64,000 nucleotides of DNA from Halovivax gelatinilyticus (GTDB lineage Archaea > Halobacteriota > Halobacteria > Halobacteriales > Natrialbaceae): NCBI RefSeq assembly GCF_024300625.1, contig NZ_CP101322.1:323992-387991 (forward strand), read 5' to 3'. Position numbers and translations under genes: made by a program. Shown here piece by piece: positions 55,492 to 64,000 of the stretch; position 1 is the first letter of the stretch; each line of letters begins with the position of its first letter. The notes under the pieces are model-generated. The model saw only the letters and a list, made by a program, of their open reading frames with translations, was not told the origin of the DNA and ran no database searches.

Positions 55492-56526
55492 ATGCGGCTG
55501 ATACTCGCCGCAGGGTCGACCGAAACGGCCCTGATCGACGGCATTAGCGCGGCCGGTGCGTCGCCCGAACTGATGGCCCACACCCCGTCCGGCGATGCGG
55601 AGATCGTCGTCTACGGGGCGCCGATCCGTTCGCCGGTTACGCCGGTCTCGCCGACCGGATGCGTGACCCCGGCGGCCGTGACGCGAGCCGTGTTGGACGT
55701 TCGATCGGTGCCCGCGATCGTTCTGGACGCGGGAATGATGGCCGAGACGGCCGCGCCGACCGTCGATCTGGACGCCGACCCGGGCGCCGACGTCCGGGAG
55801 TCGGTGGCGGTCGCCGACGCCGACCGACTGTACGAGCGAGCGAGAGCGTTCGGCGCCGCGCTGACCGACGACGCGGTGATGATCGGCGAGACGATACCGG
55901 GCGGAACGACCACGGCGCTCGGCGTCCTCACCGCGCTCGGCGAGCCGGCCGGCGTCTCGTCGTCGATGCGGTCGAATCCCGTCGATCTCAAGCGACGCGT
56001 CGTCGAGGAGGGGATCGCCGCCAGCGGGATCGAACCGGGAGACTGTGCCGGTTCACCCATCGAGGCGGTCGAACTGATGGGCGATCCCGTCCAGGCGACG
56101 GTGGCCGGCGTGGCGTCCGGTGCGCTCGAGGCGGGTATCGACGTGACGCTCGCCGGCGGCACGCAGCAACTGGCCATCGCCGCGCTGGTCCGTCACGCGG
56201 GAATGGACGACGGCCTGTCGATCGCGACGACCGCCTTCGTCGCAGCCGACCGGGGCGACGATCTCCGGACGGCCGCCGAGCGGCTCGACCTCGCGCTCGT
56301 GGTCACGGACCCCGGGTTCGACGGAGGGGAACACGTCGCGATGGCCCGATACTGCGCCGGAGAGGTCAAAGAGGGCGTCGGTATGGGCGGCGCCCTTTCG
56401 CTCGTCGAACCGGCAGAACGCGACGCCGTCCGCGACCGGTTCGTCGCCGTCTGCGATCGCCTCGGCGTCGACGAAGTGACCGAGTCGACGGACGAATTCG
56501 GCGAACGCTCGCCGGAGGTGACGTGA
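55492..56526 (+). CDS. CobT-like nicotinate-nucleotide-dimethylbenzimidazole phosphoribosyltransferase (archaeal)
   Basis: A 344-residue protein of the archaeal CobT-like group. GETIPGGTTTALGVLTALG and TLAGGTQQLAIAALV are the conserved loops; GGEHVAMARYCAGEVKEGVGMGG closes the active site. It would make alpha-ribazole phosphate for the lower ligand. The gene is separated from cobY by 116 bases and overlaps the aminotransferase gene by 4 bases. Confidence 0.9.
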   Translation: MRLILAAGSTETALIDGISAAGASPELMAHTPSGDAEIVVYGAPIRSPVTPVSPTGCVTPAAVTRAVLDVRSVPAIVLDAGMMAETAAPTVDLDADPGADVRESVAVADADRLYERARAFGAALTDDAVMIGETIPGGTTTALGVLTALGEPAGVSSSMRSNPVDLKRRVVEEGIAASGIEPGDCAGSPIEAVELMGDPVQATVAGVASGALEAGIDVTLAGGTQQLAIAALVRHAGMDDGLSIATTAFVAADRGDDLRTAAERLDLALVVTDPGFDGGEHVAMARYCAGEVKEGVGMGGALSLVEPAERDAVRDRFVAVCDRLGVDEVTESTDEFGERSPEVT

Positions 56527-57542
56527 TCGTGGACAGACGCGGCGTCGAATCGACTGGACGAGTTCCGCACGGCGGCGACCCGAATCCTAGCGTCGTCGAC
56601 TGCAGCGCGAACGTCAACCCGAAAACGCCAGCGGGCGTCGAAGGTGTGTACCGGAGCGCACTCGGGGCAGCGAAACGATATCCGGACGACGGCTACCCGG
56701 AGTTCCGACGCGTCGCGGCCGACTACGTCGGCGTCGAACCCGAACGGATCGTGCCGACCGCCGGTGGACTCGCCGCGATCCGACTCGCGATCGCGGTCTC
56801 GATCGATCCCGGCGACGAGGTGCTCGTTCCGGCCCCGAGTTTCGGCGAGTACGAACGGGAGGTCAGACTGCACGGCGGTATCCCCCGATTCGTTCCCCAC
56901 GACGAGATACTCGACCGTGAGCCGACCGGGTGCTCGCTCGCGATCGTCTGTTCGCCGAACAACCCGACGGGCGAGGTCGCCGATCTCGACGCACTCTCCG
57001 ACTTCGCCGAGCGTTGTGGCCGCGCGGGGACGACGCTTCTCGTCGACGAGGCCTTTCTCGGATTCACCGACCGGCCGTCGGCGGCCACCCTCTACCGGGA
57101 GGACGTGATCGTCGTGCGCTCGCTGACCAAGCTGTTCGGGTTGCCGGGACTCAGAGCCGGGTTCGCGGTCGCCGCCGGCAAGCGAAGGCGATTGCTCGAA
57201 TCGGCTCGTCCCGCGTGGGGACTCGGAACGCCGGCCGCTCGCGTCGGCAGCCACTGTATGCGAGACGACGAATTCGTGCGGGCCACTCGCGAACGGGTCG
57301 AGCGGGAACGAGAGCGGTTGCGATCGGGCCTCGTCGACGCCGGATTCGACGTCCGGGCGTCGGACGCGCCATTCGTCCTCGTCGAATGTGCTGAGCCCGA
57401 CGCGGTCCTCGAGCGGGCCCGACGCCACGGGATCGCGCTCCGGGACGCCAGGACGTTCCGGGGACTCGATTCGCACGTTCGCATCGCGGTGCGCTCACGA
57501 GAGGTGACCGATCGGGTTCTCGAGGTGCTCGTCGATGGGTGA
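56523..57542 (+). CDS. cobD: CobD-like PLP aminotransferase (threonine phosphate decarboxylase type)
   Basis: A 339-residue fold-type I PLP enzyme. SANVNPKTPAGVEG and CSPNNPTGEV bind PLP and phosphate; the Schiff-base Lys is in SLTKLFGLPGLRAGF. In cobalamin operons such proteins are CobD, which makes aminopropanol phosphate from threonine phosphate; histidinol-phosphate aminotransferase is the sequence alternative, but operon context favours CobD. GTG 56523 overlaps the upstream stop (GTGA) and the stop overlaps cbiZ by 8 bases. Confidence 0.88.
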   Translation: MIVDRRGVESTGRVPHGGDPNPSVVDCSANVNPKTPAGVEGVYRSALGAAKRYPDDGYPEFRRVAADYVGVEPERIVPTAGGLAAIRLAIAVSIDPGDEVLVPAPSFGEYEREVRLHGGIPRFVPHDEILDREPTGCSLAIVCSPNNPTGEVADLDALSDFAERCGRAGTTLLVDEAFLGFTDRPSAATLYREDVIVVRSLTKLFGLPGLRAGFAVAAGKRRRLLESARPAWGLGTPAARVGSHCMRDDEFVRATRERVERERERLRSGLVDAGFDVRASDAPFVLVECAEPDAVLERARRHGIALRDARTFRGLDSHVRIAVRSREVTDRVLEVLVDG

Positions 57543-58350
57543 CGGTCGACTCGACGCGACAGGTGACGGTGTTACGTCGCGATCACACGAGATCGACCGC
57601 GTCGCTGGCGTGCTCCGCGTCGGCCGGCCCACCACGGAGTGGCTTCACACCGGCTGGAACGGTGGCCGAACGACGGCCGACGCCGCCTACAACGTCACGG
57701 TCCCGACCGACTGGAATCCGTCGGACATCCACACGTGGGTGTCGGATCAACTGGCTACCGCCGGCTTCGACGAACCCGGGCCGGTCCTGCTGACGGGCGT
57801 CTCGATGGCGCACGTCCGCGGGGCTCGCTACAGCCCCGTAACCGTGTACGCGACCGCGGGGGTGTCGAACCCGGCAGCGCTCCCGATGGACCCGCCGGAC
57901 GTATCGCGATCGGACGAACCGACCGTGGACGACGCGAGCGGTGACGGGGAAGCCGACGGCGGGACCGGCGCGGGAAACACGCCGTCGGGCGTCGGAACCG
58001 TCAACCTGCTGATTCTGGTCGATCGGACGCTCGGAGACGGCGCGCTGGCGAACCTGCTCGCCGTCGCCGCGGAGGCGAAGGCCGCGACGCTCCTCGATCG
58101 GACCGGATTCCCGGGAACGACGACCGACGCCGTTACCGTCGGTCACGACCCGACGGGCGAACCGATCCCGTACTCCGGAAGCGCGACCAGCGTGGGCGGG
58201 GCGACCCGCGCGTGCGTTCGAGATGCCCTGACGGCATCCCTGCGCTCCCGATACGGTCAGTCCGACAACGAACTGCCGAGAAGCGTCGACGAGGCCGAAC
58301 ACGGCGTTTCGACGGATGCGAGAGCCGACGTGTTCGAGATCGACCCGTGA
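57535..58350 (+). CDS. cbiZ: Adenosylcobinamide amidohydrolase CbiZ
   Basis: A 271-residue CbiZ. WNGGRTTADAAYNVTVP and LLTGVSMAHVRGARYS are conserved motifs; TVNLLILVDRTLGDGALANL and FPGTTTDAVTVGHD follow. It removes the side chain of cobinamide so salvaged corrinoids re-enter as cobyric acid. A Gly/Asp-rich insert (residues about 125-155) interrupts the domain, a typical haloarchaeal expansion. It is the last gene of the overlapping block. Confidence 0.93.
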   Translation: MGDGRLDATGDGVTSRSHEIDRVAGVLRVGRPTTEWLHTGWNGGRTTADAAYNVTVPTDWNPSDIHTWVSDQLATAGFDEPGPVLLTGVSMAHVRGARYSPVTVYATAGVSNPAALPMDPPDVSRSDEPTVDDASGDGEADGGTGAGNTPSGVGTVNLLILVDRTLGDGALANLLAVAAEAKAATLLDRTGFPGTTTDAVTVGHDPTGEPIPYSGSATSVGGATRACVRDALTASLRSRYGQSDNELPRSVDEAEHGVSTDARADVFEIDP

Positions 58351-58489
58351 CCGCTGGGGTACCCGTCGACGGACGCCGGCACTGAGACTCCCGACACAGT
58401 CGCTAGGACCCGACCACCGCGCACTCCCGTACTTTCACTTTCACTCCGCTCGGGTCGCTTTGACGTACGCTCCGGATAACCTGAGAGTC

Positions 58490-58720
58490 ATGAGCACTAA
58501 CGCGGTCGTCCTGAAGGACGAATCGACCCACAACCCACCGCAATCCGCGGACGCGTCCGTCGAGGCGGTCGAACATAGAATCGCGAGAACCGAACGGCGT
58601 CGCGTCGACGTGACGGAGCTCTCAGCCGATGGGCTGCAGACGTTCATCGACGAGAACGTCGGCACCCACCTCGTCTCGCTCGAACGTCGTGCCGGCCGGA
58701 CGTACCTGCTCCTCGAGTGA
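58490..58720 (+). CDS. Small haloarchaeal protein of unknown function
   Basis: A 76-residue acidic protein starting MSTNAVVLKDESTHNPPQSA, with a later RRRVDVTELSADGLQTFIDE and LVSLERRAGRTYLLLE. The strand-helix-strand order suggests a compact alpha/beta fold. I know no family. The start at 58490 was chosen because upstream codons are Arg-rich and the frame begins inside cbiZ. The spacing of 139 bases from cbiZ suggests its own promoter. Confidence 0.7.
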   Translation: MSTNAVVLKDESTHNPPQSADASVEAVEHRIARTERRRVDVTELSADGLQTFIDENVGTHLVSLERRAGRTYLLLE

Positions 58721-58829
58721 GGACGATCCGTTGGCTCGGTTCGATCGCCGGATTCCAGCGCGTCGCTTCGCCGAACGCGCGTTCGCGTCGAGGGTAATGC
58801 CTATCACGTCCAGTCGGTAATCGGAATTC

Positions 58830-59387
58830 ATGCCAGGGCCTGCATTTCTCTCCGGGGAACGAGTGTCTCTCCATCCCATCGAATCGGAAGACAACGCGTT
58901 CTGTCGACGGTTGCTCAACGATAGCCGGGTCAGGACGCGTATTGCGGTCGCGGATCCGATCACCGAACACGGCGAACGCGAGTGGATCGAGCGCCAGGAA
59001 GACGGCGACGGCTGGAACTTTCTGATCTGTGAATCGAACGGCGAGTCCGATGGGGACGGCGAACTCGGCCGCGTGGGAACGATCGGACTCACGCCGGAAA
59101 ATCCGACCTGGGGGAACGCCGAGATCGGCTACTCCATCGCGCCCGACCACTGGTGTAACGGCTACGCCACCGACGCCGTCTCCCTGATTTGCCAGTATGC
59201 GTTCGACGAGCGTCGTATCGAGAAGCTCTTTGCGATCACGCTCGCGGATAACGCCGGTTCCGGCCGCGTTCTCGAGAAGAACGGCTTCGAACGAGAAGGA
59301 CGATTGCGCGGCGAAGCGTTCGTCGGCGGCGAGCGGGTCGACGCCATCCGGTACGGCCTGCTCGGGGCGGCGTGGCGCGACGACTGA
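58830..59387 (+). CDS. GNAT family N-acetyltransferase (RimJ/RimL type)
   Basis: A 185-residue acetyltransferase. It begins with the RimL-like opening (GERVSLHPIESEDNAFCRRL), has NAEIGYSIAPDHWCNGYATDAV, the acetyl-CoA loop, and NAGSGRVLEKNGFEREGRL. Such proteins acetylate alpha-amino groups or small amines. The substrate is not known. The next gene is 68 bases away. Confidence 0.88.
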   Translation: MPGPAFLSGERVSLHPIESEDNAFCRRLLNDSRVRTRIAVADPITEHGEREWIERQEDGDGWNFLICESNGESDGDGELGRVGTIGLTPENPTWGNAEIGYSIAPDHWCNGYATDAVSLICQYAFDERRIEKLFAITLADNAGSGRVLEKNGFEREGRLRGEAFVGGERVDAIRYGLLGAAWRDD

Positions 59388-59455
59388 GTCGACCGCGATC
59401 GGTGGGTGCGACCCGGTCAGAAAGGCACTTCCCGCGGGAGCGACTTCGGTGTCGT

Positions 59456-60031
59456 GTGTACACCAGCGATGGCGACGGGAGTGACGGAGCCGACGCGGAT
59501 CCCCCATCCGGATCGACGGCGGAATCGGCCCCTCGCGTCGAAGTCCATCCCGGACGGGAGGTCGTCGTCGACTTCGATCCGGGGCTGACCTTCGAGTGCG
59601 TCGACGAGTGTAGCTGGTGCTGTCATCACGGCGTCTTACTGTACGGTAAGGACCTGATCGAACTCGCCGCGCGGGCGAACTTAGCCGAGACGACGACGGA
59701 CTTTCGCGGCGAGAAGTTCGTCACGCGGGAGCCGAAAGACCGCGACGAGCACGTCTCCGAGGACGGAAACGCGTGTGCATTCCTCGGCGACGACGGCCTG
59801 TGTCGGCTCCACCTCGAAGACGACCACGACTGGAAACCGACGCGGTGTTCGGTCTTTCCGCTCGCGGTGAGCCGCGACGACGGGGACCTCCGCGTCGACG
59901 TGCGAGAGTCGGCCCACGATCACTGCGAGGGACTCGGCGTCTCGGACCGGCACGTGATCGATCACCTCGACGCGTTCCTCCCGGAACTTCTCTGGGAGCT
60001 CGACGATCCGGACTCAGACCGGGTGCTCTAG
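59456..60031 (+). CDS. YkgJ-type cysteine-cluster protein
   Basis: A 191-residue protein with the CxxxCxxCC pattern of YkgJ proteins (FECVDECSWCCHHGVLLY, residues about 45-62) and a second cluster (CAFLGDDGLCRLHLEDDHDW, then RCSVFPLAV). These cysteines are thought to bind zinc or an iron-sulfur cluster. Function is unknown. The start at GTG 59456 is tentative; the frame is open upstream to 59372. Confidence 0.8.
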   Translation: MYTSDGDGSDGADADPPSGSTAESAPRVEVHPGREVVVDFDPGLTFECVDECSWCCHHGVLLYGKDLIELAARANLAETTTDFRGEKFVTREPKDRDEHVSEDGNACAFLGDDGLCRLHLEDDHDWKPTRCSVFPLAVSRDDGDLRVDVRESAHDHCEGLGVSDRHVIDHLDAFLPELLWELDDPDSDRVL

Positions 60032-60132
60032 ACGCAGACCGGACGCTGTAGGTCGGTCGCGCGGGCGACGTACCGTCCACCGTCCCAAGCTGCAAACGCA
60101 GTTTTATAAGCGAACCTGATGGATGTTGTCGC

Positions 60133-61689
60133 ATGCAGAGACTCGACGGATCGTCGACCGCCGTCGTCGGCGGCGGCGTGGCCGGACTCGCGGCGGCGTG
60201 TTACCTCGCGAAGGCCGGCGGCGACGTCACGGTTGTCGAGAAGAACGACCAGCTCGGCGGTCGAGCGAGCGTGCTCGAAGCGGACGGGTTTCGCTTCGAC
60301 ATGGGACCGTCCTGGTACCTCATGCCCGACGCGTTCGAGCGGTTTTTCGCTCACTTCGATCGCGAACCGAGCGACTACTACGACCTTACACGGCTCGATC
60401 CGCACTACCGAGTCTTCTACAAGGACGGCGATCGGATCGACGTGAACGGCGATGTCGAATCGACGAAGGCGCTGTTCGAGACCTACGAGGCGGGTGCGGG
60501 CGACGCGTTCGAGGCCTACCTCGCTCAGGCGCGGCGAAATTACGAGGTAGGGATGGAACACTTCGTCTACGAGGACCGCCCGCGGCTTCGCGACTGGATA
60601 GACCTGGACGTCGCCCGAAACGCGCGCGGCCTGACGTTGCTCGGGTCGATGCAGGACCACGTCGAGGACTACTTCGATCACCCGAAACTCCAGCAACTCG
60701 TCCAGTACTCGCTCGTCTTCCTCGGGGGCTCCCCCTCGAACACGCCCGCGCTCTACAACCTGATGAGTCACGTCGACTTCAACCTCGGCGTTTGGTACCC
60801 AGACGGCGGCATCGGTCGGGTGATCGACGCGTTCGTCACCCTCGGCGAGGAACTCGGCGTCACCTACGAGACGGGCCGTCCTGTGACGGCGATCGAGGGG
60901 ACGGCGGGGTCGTTCACCGTTCGGACGGAATCCGGTTCGATCGACGCTGATCTCGTGGTCTCGAACGCCGATTACGCCCACACCGAGACGGAACTGCTCG
61001 GCGCCGACCGGCGCAGTTACGACGCCGCCTACTGGGAGTCTCGAACCTACGCGCCCTCTGCCTACCTGCTCTATCTCGGCGTCGAGGGCGAGTTAGCGGA
61101 GCTGGCGCACCACACGCTCGTCTTGCCGACCGACTGGGACACCCACTTCGAGCAGATATTCGACGAACCCGCCTGGCCCGACGATCCGGCCTACTACGTC
61201 TGCGTCCCCTCGCGAACCGACGACTCGGTCGCACCAGCCGGCCACAGCGCGTGTTTCGTCCTCGTCCCGATCGCGCCCGGACTCGCCGACGACGAGCCGT
61301 CGCGAGAATCCTTTCGCGAGGAGGTTCTGGCGGATCTGGCGGCCCACACGGGCGCCGACCTGCGAGATCGGATCGTCTACGAGCGCTCGTTTTGCGTCTC
61401 CGATTTCGCCGAACGCTACAACAGTTACGACGGAACCGCCCTCGGCCTCGCGCACACGCTCAGACAGACCGCCATCTTTCGACCCAGCCAACGATCGGAC
61501 GCCGTCGACGGGCTTTACTACACCGGGTCGTACACCTCGCCGGGAATCGGCGTTCCGATGTGTCTCGTAAGCGGCGAGCACGTCGCCGAGAAGGTACGCA
61601 CAGACTACGGACGAGAGGGACGCGAGTCCGACCGTGTCGCGTCGACGACTCCCTCTAGATCGACCGCCGAATCGGACGACGCGAGGTGA
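60133..61689 (+). CDS. crtD: Carotenoid 3,4-desaturase (phytoene desaturase family)
   Basis: A 518-residue FAD-dependent CrtI-family enzyme. The dinucleotide fold is AVVGGGVAGLAAACYLAKAG, and YYTGSYTSPGIGVPMCLVSGE near the C-terminus is the family's second FAD motif. In haloarchaea the order crtD-lyeJ-cruF is the known bacterioruberin locus, so 3,4-desaturation of the C45/C50 intermediates is the likely role; a lycopene-forming CrtI would be the alternative. A TTTTATAAG box (60101-60109) fits leaderless ATG 60133. Confidence 0.9.
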   Translation: MQRLDGSSTAVVGGGVAGLAAACYLAKAGGDVTVVEKNDQLGGRASVLEADGFRFDMGPSWYLMPDAFERFFAHFDREPSDYYDLTRLDPHYRVFYKDGDRIDVNGDVESTKALFETYEAGAGDAFEAYLAQARRNYEVGMEHFVYEDRPRLRDWIDLDVARNARGLTLLGSMQDHVEDYFDHPKLQQLVQYSLVFLGGSPSNTPALYNLMSHVDFNLGVWYPDGGIGRVIDAFVTLGEELGVTYETGRPVTAIEGTAGSFTVRTESGSIDADLVVSNADYAHTETELLGADRRSYDAAYWESRTYAPSAYLLYLGVEGELAELAHHTLVLPTDWDTHFEQIFDEPAWPDDPAYYVCVPSRTDDSVAPAGHSACFVLVPIAPGLADDEPSRESFREEVLADLAAHTGADLRDRIVYERSFCVSDFAERYNSYDGTALGLAHTLRQTAIFRPSQRSDAVDGLYYTGSYTSPGIGVPMCLVSGEHVAEKVRTDYGREGRESDRVASTTPSRSTAESDDAR

Positions 61690-61692
61690 GCC

Positions 61693-62577
61693 GTGACGGA
61701 CTCGTCGGTCAGCCGGTCGCCGAACGGGGCGAACACGACTCCGCTCGGCCAACTCCGGTACCTCGCGATTCTCTCCCGTCCGCGCTTTTGGTTCTACCTC
61801 GCCGGACCGGTGCTCGTCGGCGTCGTCTACGGCGCCGCTCGCGTCGACGAGCTGATCACGCCGGCGACGGTGGTGCTGTTCGCGTACTTTCTCGTTCCGG
61901 CGAACGTCTACCTCTACGGCGTCAACGACGTCTTCGACCGGGAAATCGACGCGGAGAACCCGAAGAAGGCGGGGCGCGAGCGGCGCTACCGCGGCCAGCG
62001 GATCGTCCCGGTCGCGGTGACGGCGTCGGCGCTCCTCGCGATCGCGCTCGCACTGGCGCTCCCGGCGTCCGCGTGGCCGTGGATCGTCGGATTTCTGGTT
62101 CTCGGCGCCGCCTACAGCGCACCGCCGCTTCGCCTCAAGACGACGCCGCTTCTCGACTCGCTCTCGAACGGGCTCTACGTGCTTCCAGCCGGCGCCGCGT
62201 TCGTCGCCGTCTCGGGGTCACAGCCACCCGCGCTGTCGATTCTGGCCGGCTGGCTCTGGGCGATGGCGATGCACACGTTTTCGGCGATTCCCGACATCGA
62301 TCCCGATCGCCGAGCGGGAATTCAGACGACGGCGACGGTGTTCGGCGAACGAGGTTCGTACGCGTACTGCGGAGTGTGCTGGCTGCTCGCGGCCGTTACG
62401 TTCGGACTCGTCGATCTACGATTGGGCGCGGTGCTCGCCGTCTACCCGGCGCTCGCGGTCGCCGTCGCGGGAACGTCGATTCCGGTTGATCGCGCCTACT
62501 GGTGGTTCCCGGCGATCAACACCGCCGTCGGGGCCGCGATAACCGTCGGCGGGCTCTGGGTGGTCGTCCATGGCTGA
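61693..62577 (+). CDS. lyeJ: Lycopene elongase/hydratase (UbiA-type prenyltransferase)
   Basis: A 294-residue membrane prenyltransferase with about eight helices. The first Asp-rich motif is NDVFDREID; a second is IPDIDPDR. It adds C5 units and water to lycopene, making the C50 bacterioruberin skeleton. GTG 61693 starts 3 bases after the crtD stop; the stop overlaps cruF by 8 bases. Alternative members of the UbiA family (geranylgeranyl-protein synthesis) are unlikely here. Confidence 0.92.
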   Translation: MTDSSVSRSPNGANTTPLGQLRYLAILSRPRFWFYLAGPVLVGVVYGAARVDELITPATVVLFAYFLVPANVYLYGVNDVFDREIDAENPKKAGRERRYRGQRIVPVAVTASALLAIALALALPASAWPWIVGFLVLGAAYSAPPLRLKTTPLLDSLSNGLYVLPAGAAFVAVSGSQPPALSILAGWLWAMAMHTFSAIPDIDPDRRAGIQTTATVFGERGSYAYCGVCWLLAAVTFGLVDLRLGAVLAVYPALAVAVAGTSIPVDRAYWWFPAINTAVGAAITVGGLWVVVHG

Positions 62578-63466
62578 CGGAGAGGCCGGCTCGACGGGAT
62601 CGTTGATCGAACGGAGTCCGTCGAGAGCCGCGATTCAGCGGTACCTCGAGAGGAGCGTCCTGGAAAATCGGATGACGATCGCCGTCGTCTTCCCGGCCGT
62701 CGGTGCGGTCACGCTAGTAGCGAGCGCGGAAGGGTGGCTGCCGGAGCCGCTCGCGTTCAATCCGCTGTTGATCCTCTTTGGCACGCTCGTCATGCGATCG
62801 CCGTTACTGGTCGGCATCGCGCCGCGGGTCGGCACCCGGGCGCTCGTCTTGCTCTCCGCAGTGACGTGTTACACCTGGGCGATCGAGCTGATCGGCGTCC
62901 GAACTGACTGGCCCTACGGCGCGTTCGAGTACGGCGTTCGACTGGGACCGATGCTGTTCGAGTCGATTCCGCTGGCGCTGCCGCTGTTCTTCGTGCCGCT
63001 CGCGTTGAACGCCTACCTTCTCTCGCTGCTCGTCCTCGGCGAGCGAGCGTCTAGTTCCGCGGTACGAATTCCCCTCGCGATCGGCGCCGTCGTCGCAGTT
63101 GATCTCGTCCTCGATCCGGCCGCCGTCGCCGTCGGATTCTGGCACTTCGAAGACGGCGGGTTCTACTACGACGTACCCGTCTCGAACTACCTCGGATGGG
63201 TCCTCTCTGCGACGGTCGCCGTGGTCCTCGTCGATCTCGCGTTCGACAGACGGCGACTCATCGAGCGCGTCGACGAGTGCCCGTTCGTGCTGGACGATCT
63301 GGTGAGCTTCGTCGTCCTCTGGGGACTCATCAACACGCTCTACATGAACGTGATTCCGGCGTTGATCGCCGTCGGATTCGGGCTCGCACTCCACTCGACG
63401 GGTCGGTACGAAATCCCGATCGACGATCCGCGAGCGGGCGCGAGTCGATGGTTCGACCGACGGTGA
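62570..63466 (+). CDS. cruF: Bisanhydrobacterioruberin hydratase CruF
   Basis: A 298-residue membrane protein with about seven hydrophobic segments. It has IELIGVRTDWPYGAFEYGVRLGP and DPAAVAVGFWHFEDGGFYYDVPVSNYLGW, the CruF hallmarks (the DPAAV.....W pattern). CruF hydrates the last double bonds to yield bacterioruberin. It overlaps lyeJ by 8 bases. The gene is convergent with crtB. Confidence 0.92.
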   Translation: MADGEAGSTGSLIERSPSRAAIQRYLERSVLENRMTIAVVFPAVGAVTLVASAEGWLPEPLAFNPLLILFGTLVMRSPLLVGIAPRVGTRALVLLSAVTCYTWAIELIGVRTDWPYGAFEYGVRLGPMLFESIPLALPLFFVPLALNAYLLSLLVLGERASSSAVRIPLAIGAVVAVDLVLDPAAVAVGFWHFEDGGFYYDVPVSNYLGWVLSATVAVVLVDLAFDRRRLIERVDECPFVLDDLVSFVVLWGLINTLYMNVIPALIAVGFGLALHSTGRYEIPIDDPRAGASRWFDRR

Positions 63467-63479
63467 GTCTCCGCGCCGA

Positions 63480-64000
63480 TCACCGACTCGGAAGACGCGT
63501 CCGAATCCCGGTAGCGGAGTCCGGTTCGTCCGTCGGAATGGCGCTCGCGCGACGAAACACGAGTTCCGGGTCGCCGTGGCGACGCCAGTACCACCAGGTC
63601 CGGACCAGACAGCGCGCCAGCTGCCACCGCGAGAGCGTCGGGCGATGGGAGAGGACGTCGTACCCCAGATCGCGTACGAGTCGGTGGTGTTCGGCGTAAC
63701 AGACCGCCGCGAGGAGGATGGGAAACTGGCAGTCGTCCGGGAGGTATCGAATGCCCGCGACGCCCTCGTGATAGCGCGCTTCCGTCCGCCTGAGTTCGGC
63801 AGCGATCGAATCGCGGACGGCCGGTCCGAACTCGAGCCGTTCGATCGACTCGATCGAACCGCCGTGGGCTTCGAGCGTCTCCTCGGGAATGTAGATCCGA
63901 TCGCGCTCTTGGACGTCCTCGCGAACGTCTCTAATGAAGTTGGTGAGTTGAAACGCCTCACCCAGTCTGTGTGCGTGGCTCATCGCCGCGGACGGATCGT
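63480..64000 (-). CDS. crtB: Phytoene synthase, C-terminal part (cut by window edge)
   Basis: The minus-strand frame enters at 64000 and ends at 63480, so the N-terminus lies outside. The preserved part has LGEAFQLTNFIRDVREDVQERDRIYIP, the second Asp-rich motif (DxxxD) of squalene/phytoene synthases. It would condense two GGPP to phytoene at the head of carotenoid synthesis. It meets cruF tail to tail 13 bases apart. The C-terminal half is longer than the catalytic core requires. Confidence 0.9.
   Translation of the reverse strand, partial: DPSAAMSHAHRLGEAFQLTNFIRDVREDVQERDRIYIPEETLEAHGGSIESIERLEFGPAVRDSIAAELRRTEARYHEGVAGIRYLPDDCQFPILLAAVCYAEHHRLVRDLGYDVLSHRPTLSRWQLARCLVRTWWYWRRHGDPELVFRRASAIPTDEPDSATGIRTRLPSR

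Noticed and set aside
56193-57476. A 427-residue antisense frame over the cobT and cobD genes.
   Set aside because: It spans two genes with clear motifs on the other strand and shows no family signature.

Overview
The window is a GC-rich haloarchaeal chromosome segment. I infer this from the acidic predicted proteins, the TATA-box promoters placed about 25 bases before start codons (leaderless genes), and a gene set that includes aIF2-beta, pelota, RqcH, Cdc48, TFS, a bat-type regulator, archaeal CobY, and a bacterioruberin locus. I cannot fix the genus. Nothing looks like a large genomic island; this is mostly core chromosome with a few odd loci.

Layout. 1-1885: a biotin ECF transporter operon (bioY-bioM-bioN, the last cut by the window edge) under a textbook BirA-type operator. 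2180-5502: small haloarchaeal proteins, a PPOX-fold protein, OsmC and an MBL hydrolase. 5590-16762: RNA and translation genes (a DHH/OB/S1 protein with a decayed active site, Elp3, RqcH, Pelota) interrupted by a DUF7344-type regulator and a 1113-residue multi-PAS/GAF/HTH sensor-regulator. 16831-25734: MBL hydrolase, Lhr helicase, thioesterase, HypE-like protein, pilin, Dna2-like nuclease-helicase. 25734-27635: TFS and two uncharacterised zinc-ribbon proteins lie upstream of dna2 on the same strand. 27765-34265: KaiC-like protein with a broken P-loop, beta-RFAP synthase, an RNase H-like-fold candidate, cdc48 behind a 558-base AT-rich gap, and an EamA permease. 34330-41463: a complete peptide ABC transporter operon whose last ATPase carries a membrane domain inside the nucleotide-binding domain.

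41860-49650: RNase HI, a membrane-anchored HerA-like ATPase, a small membrane protein, an array of covarying hairpins between convergent genes, malic enzyme fused to a PTA domain, CoaD, a small cyclin-fold TFB-like protein, a 57-residue Cys-rich protein, tRNA-Leu(UAG) with a duplicated 3' end, and aIF2-beta with a TRAM domain. 49736-52189: citrate synthase and an M24 protein with altered metal ligands. 52283-58350: a tightly overlapping cobalamin operon (HAD, cbiB, cobS, cobY, cobT-like, cobD-like, cbiZ) for cobinamide salvage and nucleotide-loop assembly. 58490-64000: small protein, GNAT, YkgJ-type protein, then the bacterioruberin genes crtD-lyeJ-cruF facing a truncated crtB.

The strongest candidates for undescribed biology are the OppF-type ATPase with inserted membrane helices, the GARCGNAGYGA-core hairpin family whose stems covary (two loci), the tRNA-Leu 3'-end duplication, and the zinc-ribbon/TFS/Dna2 gene group.
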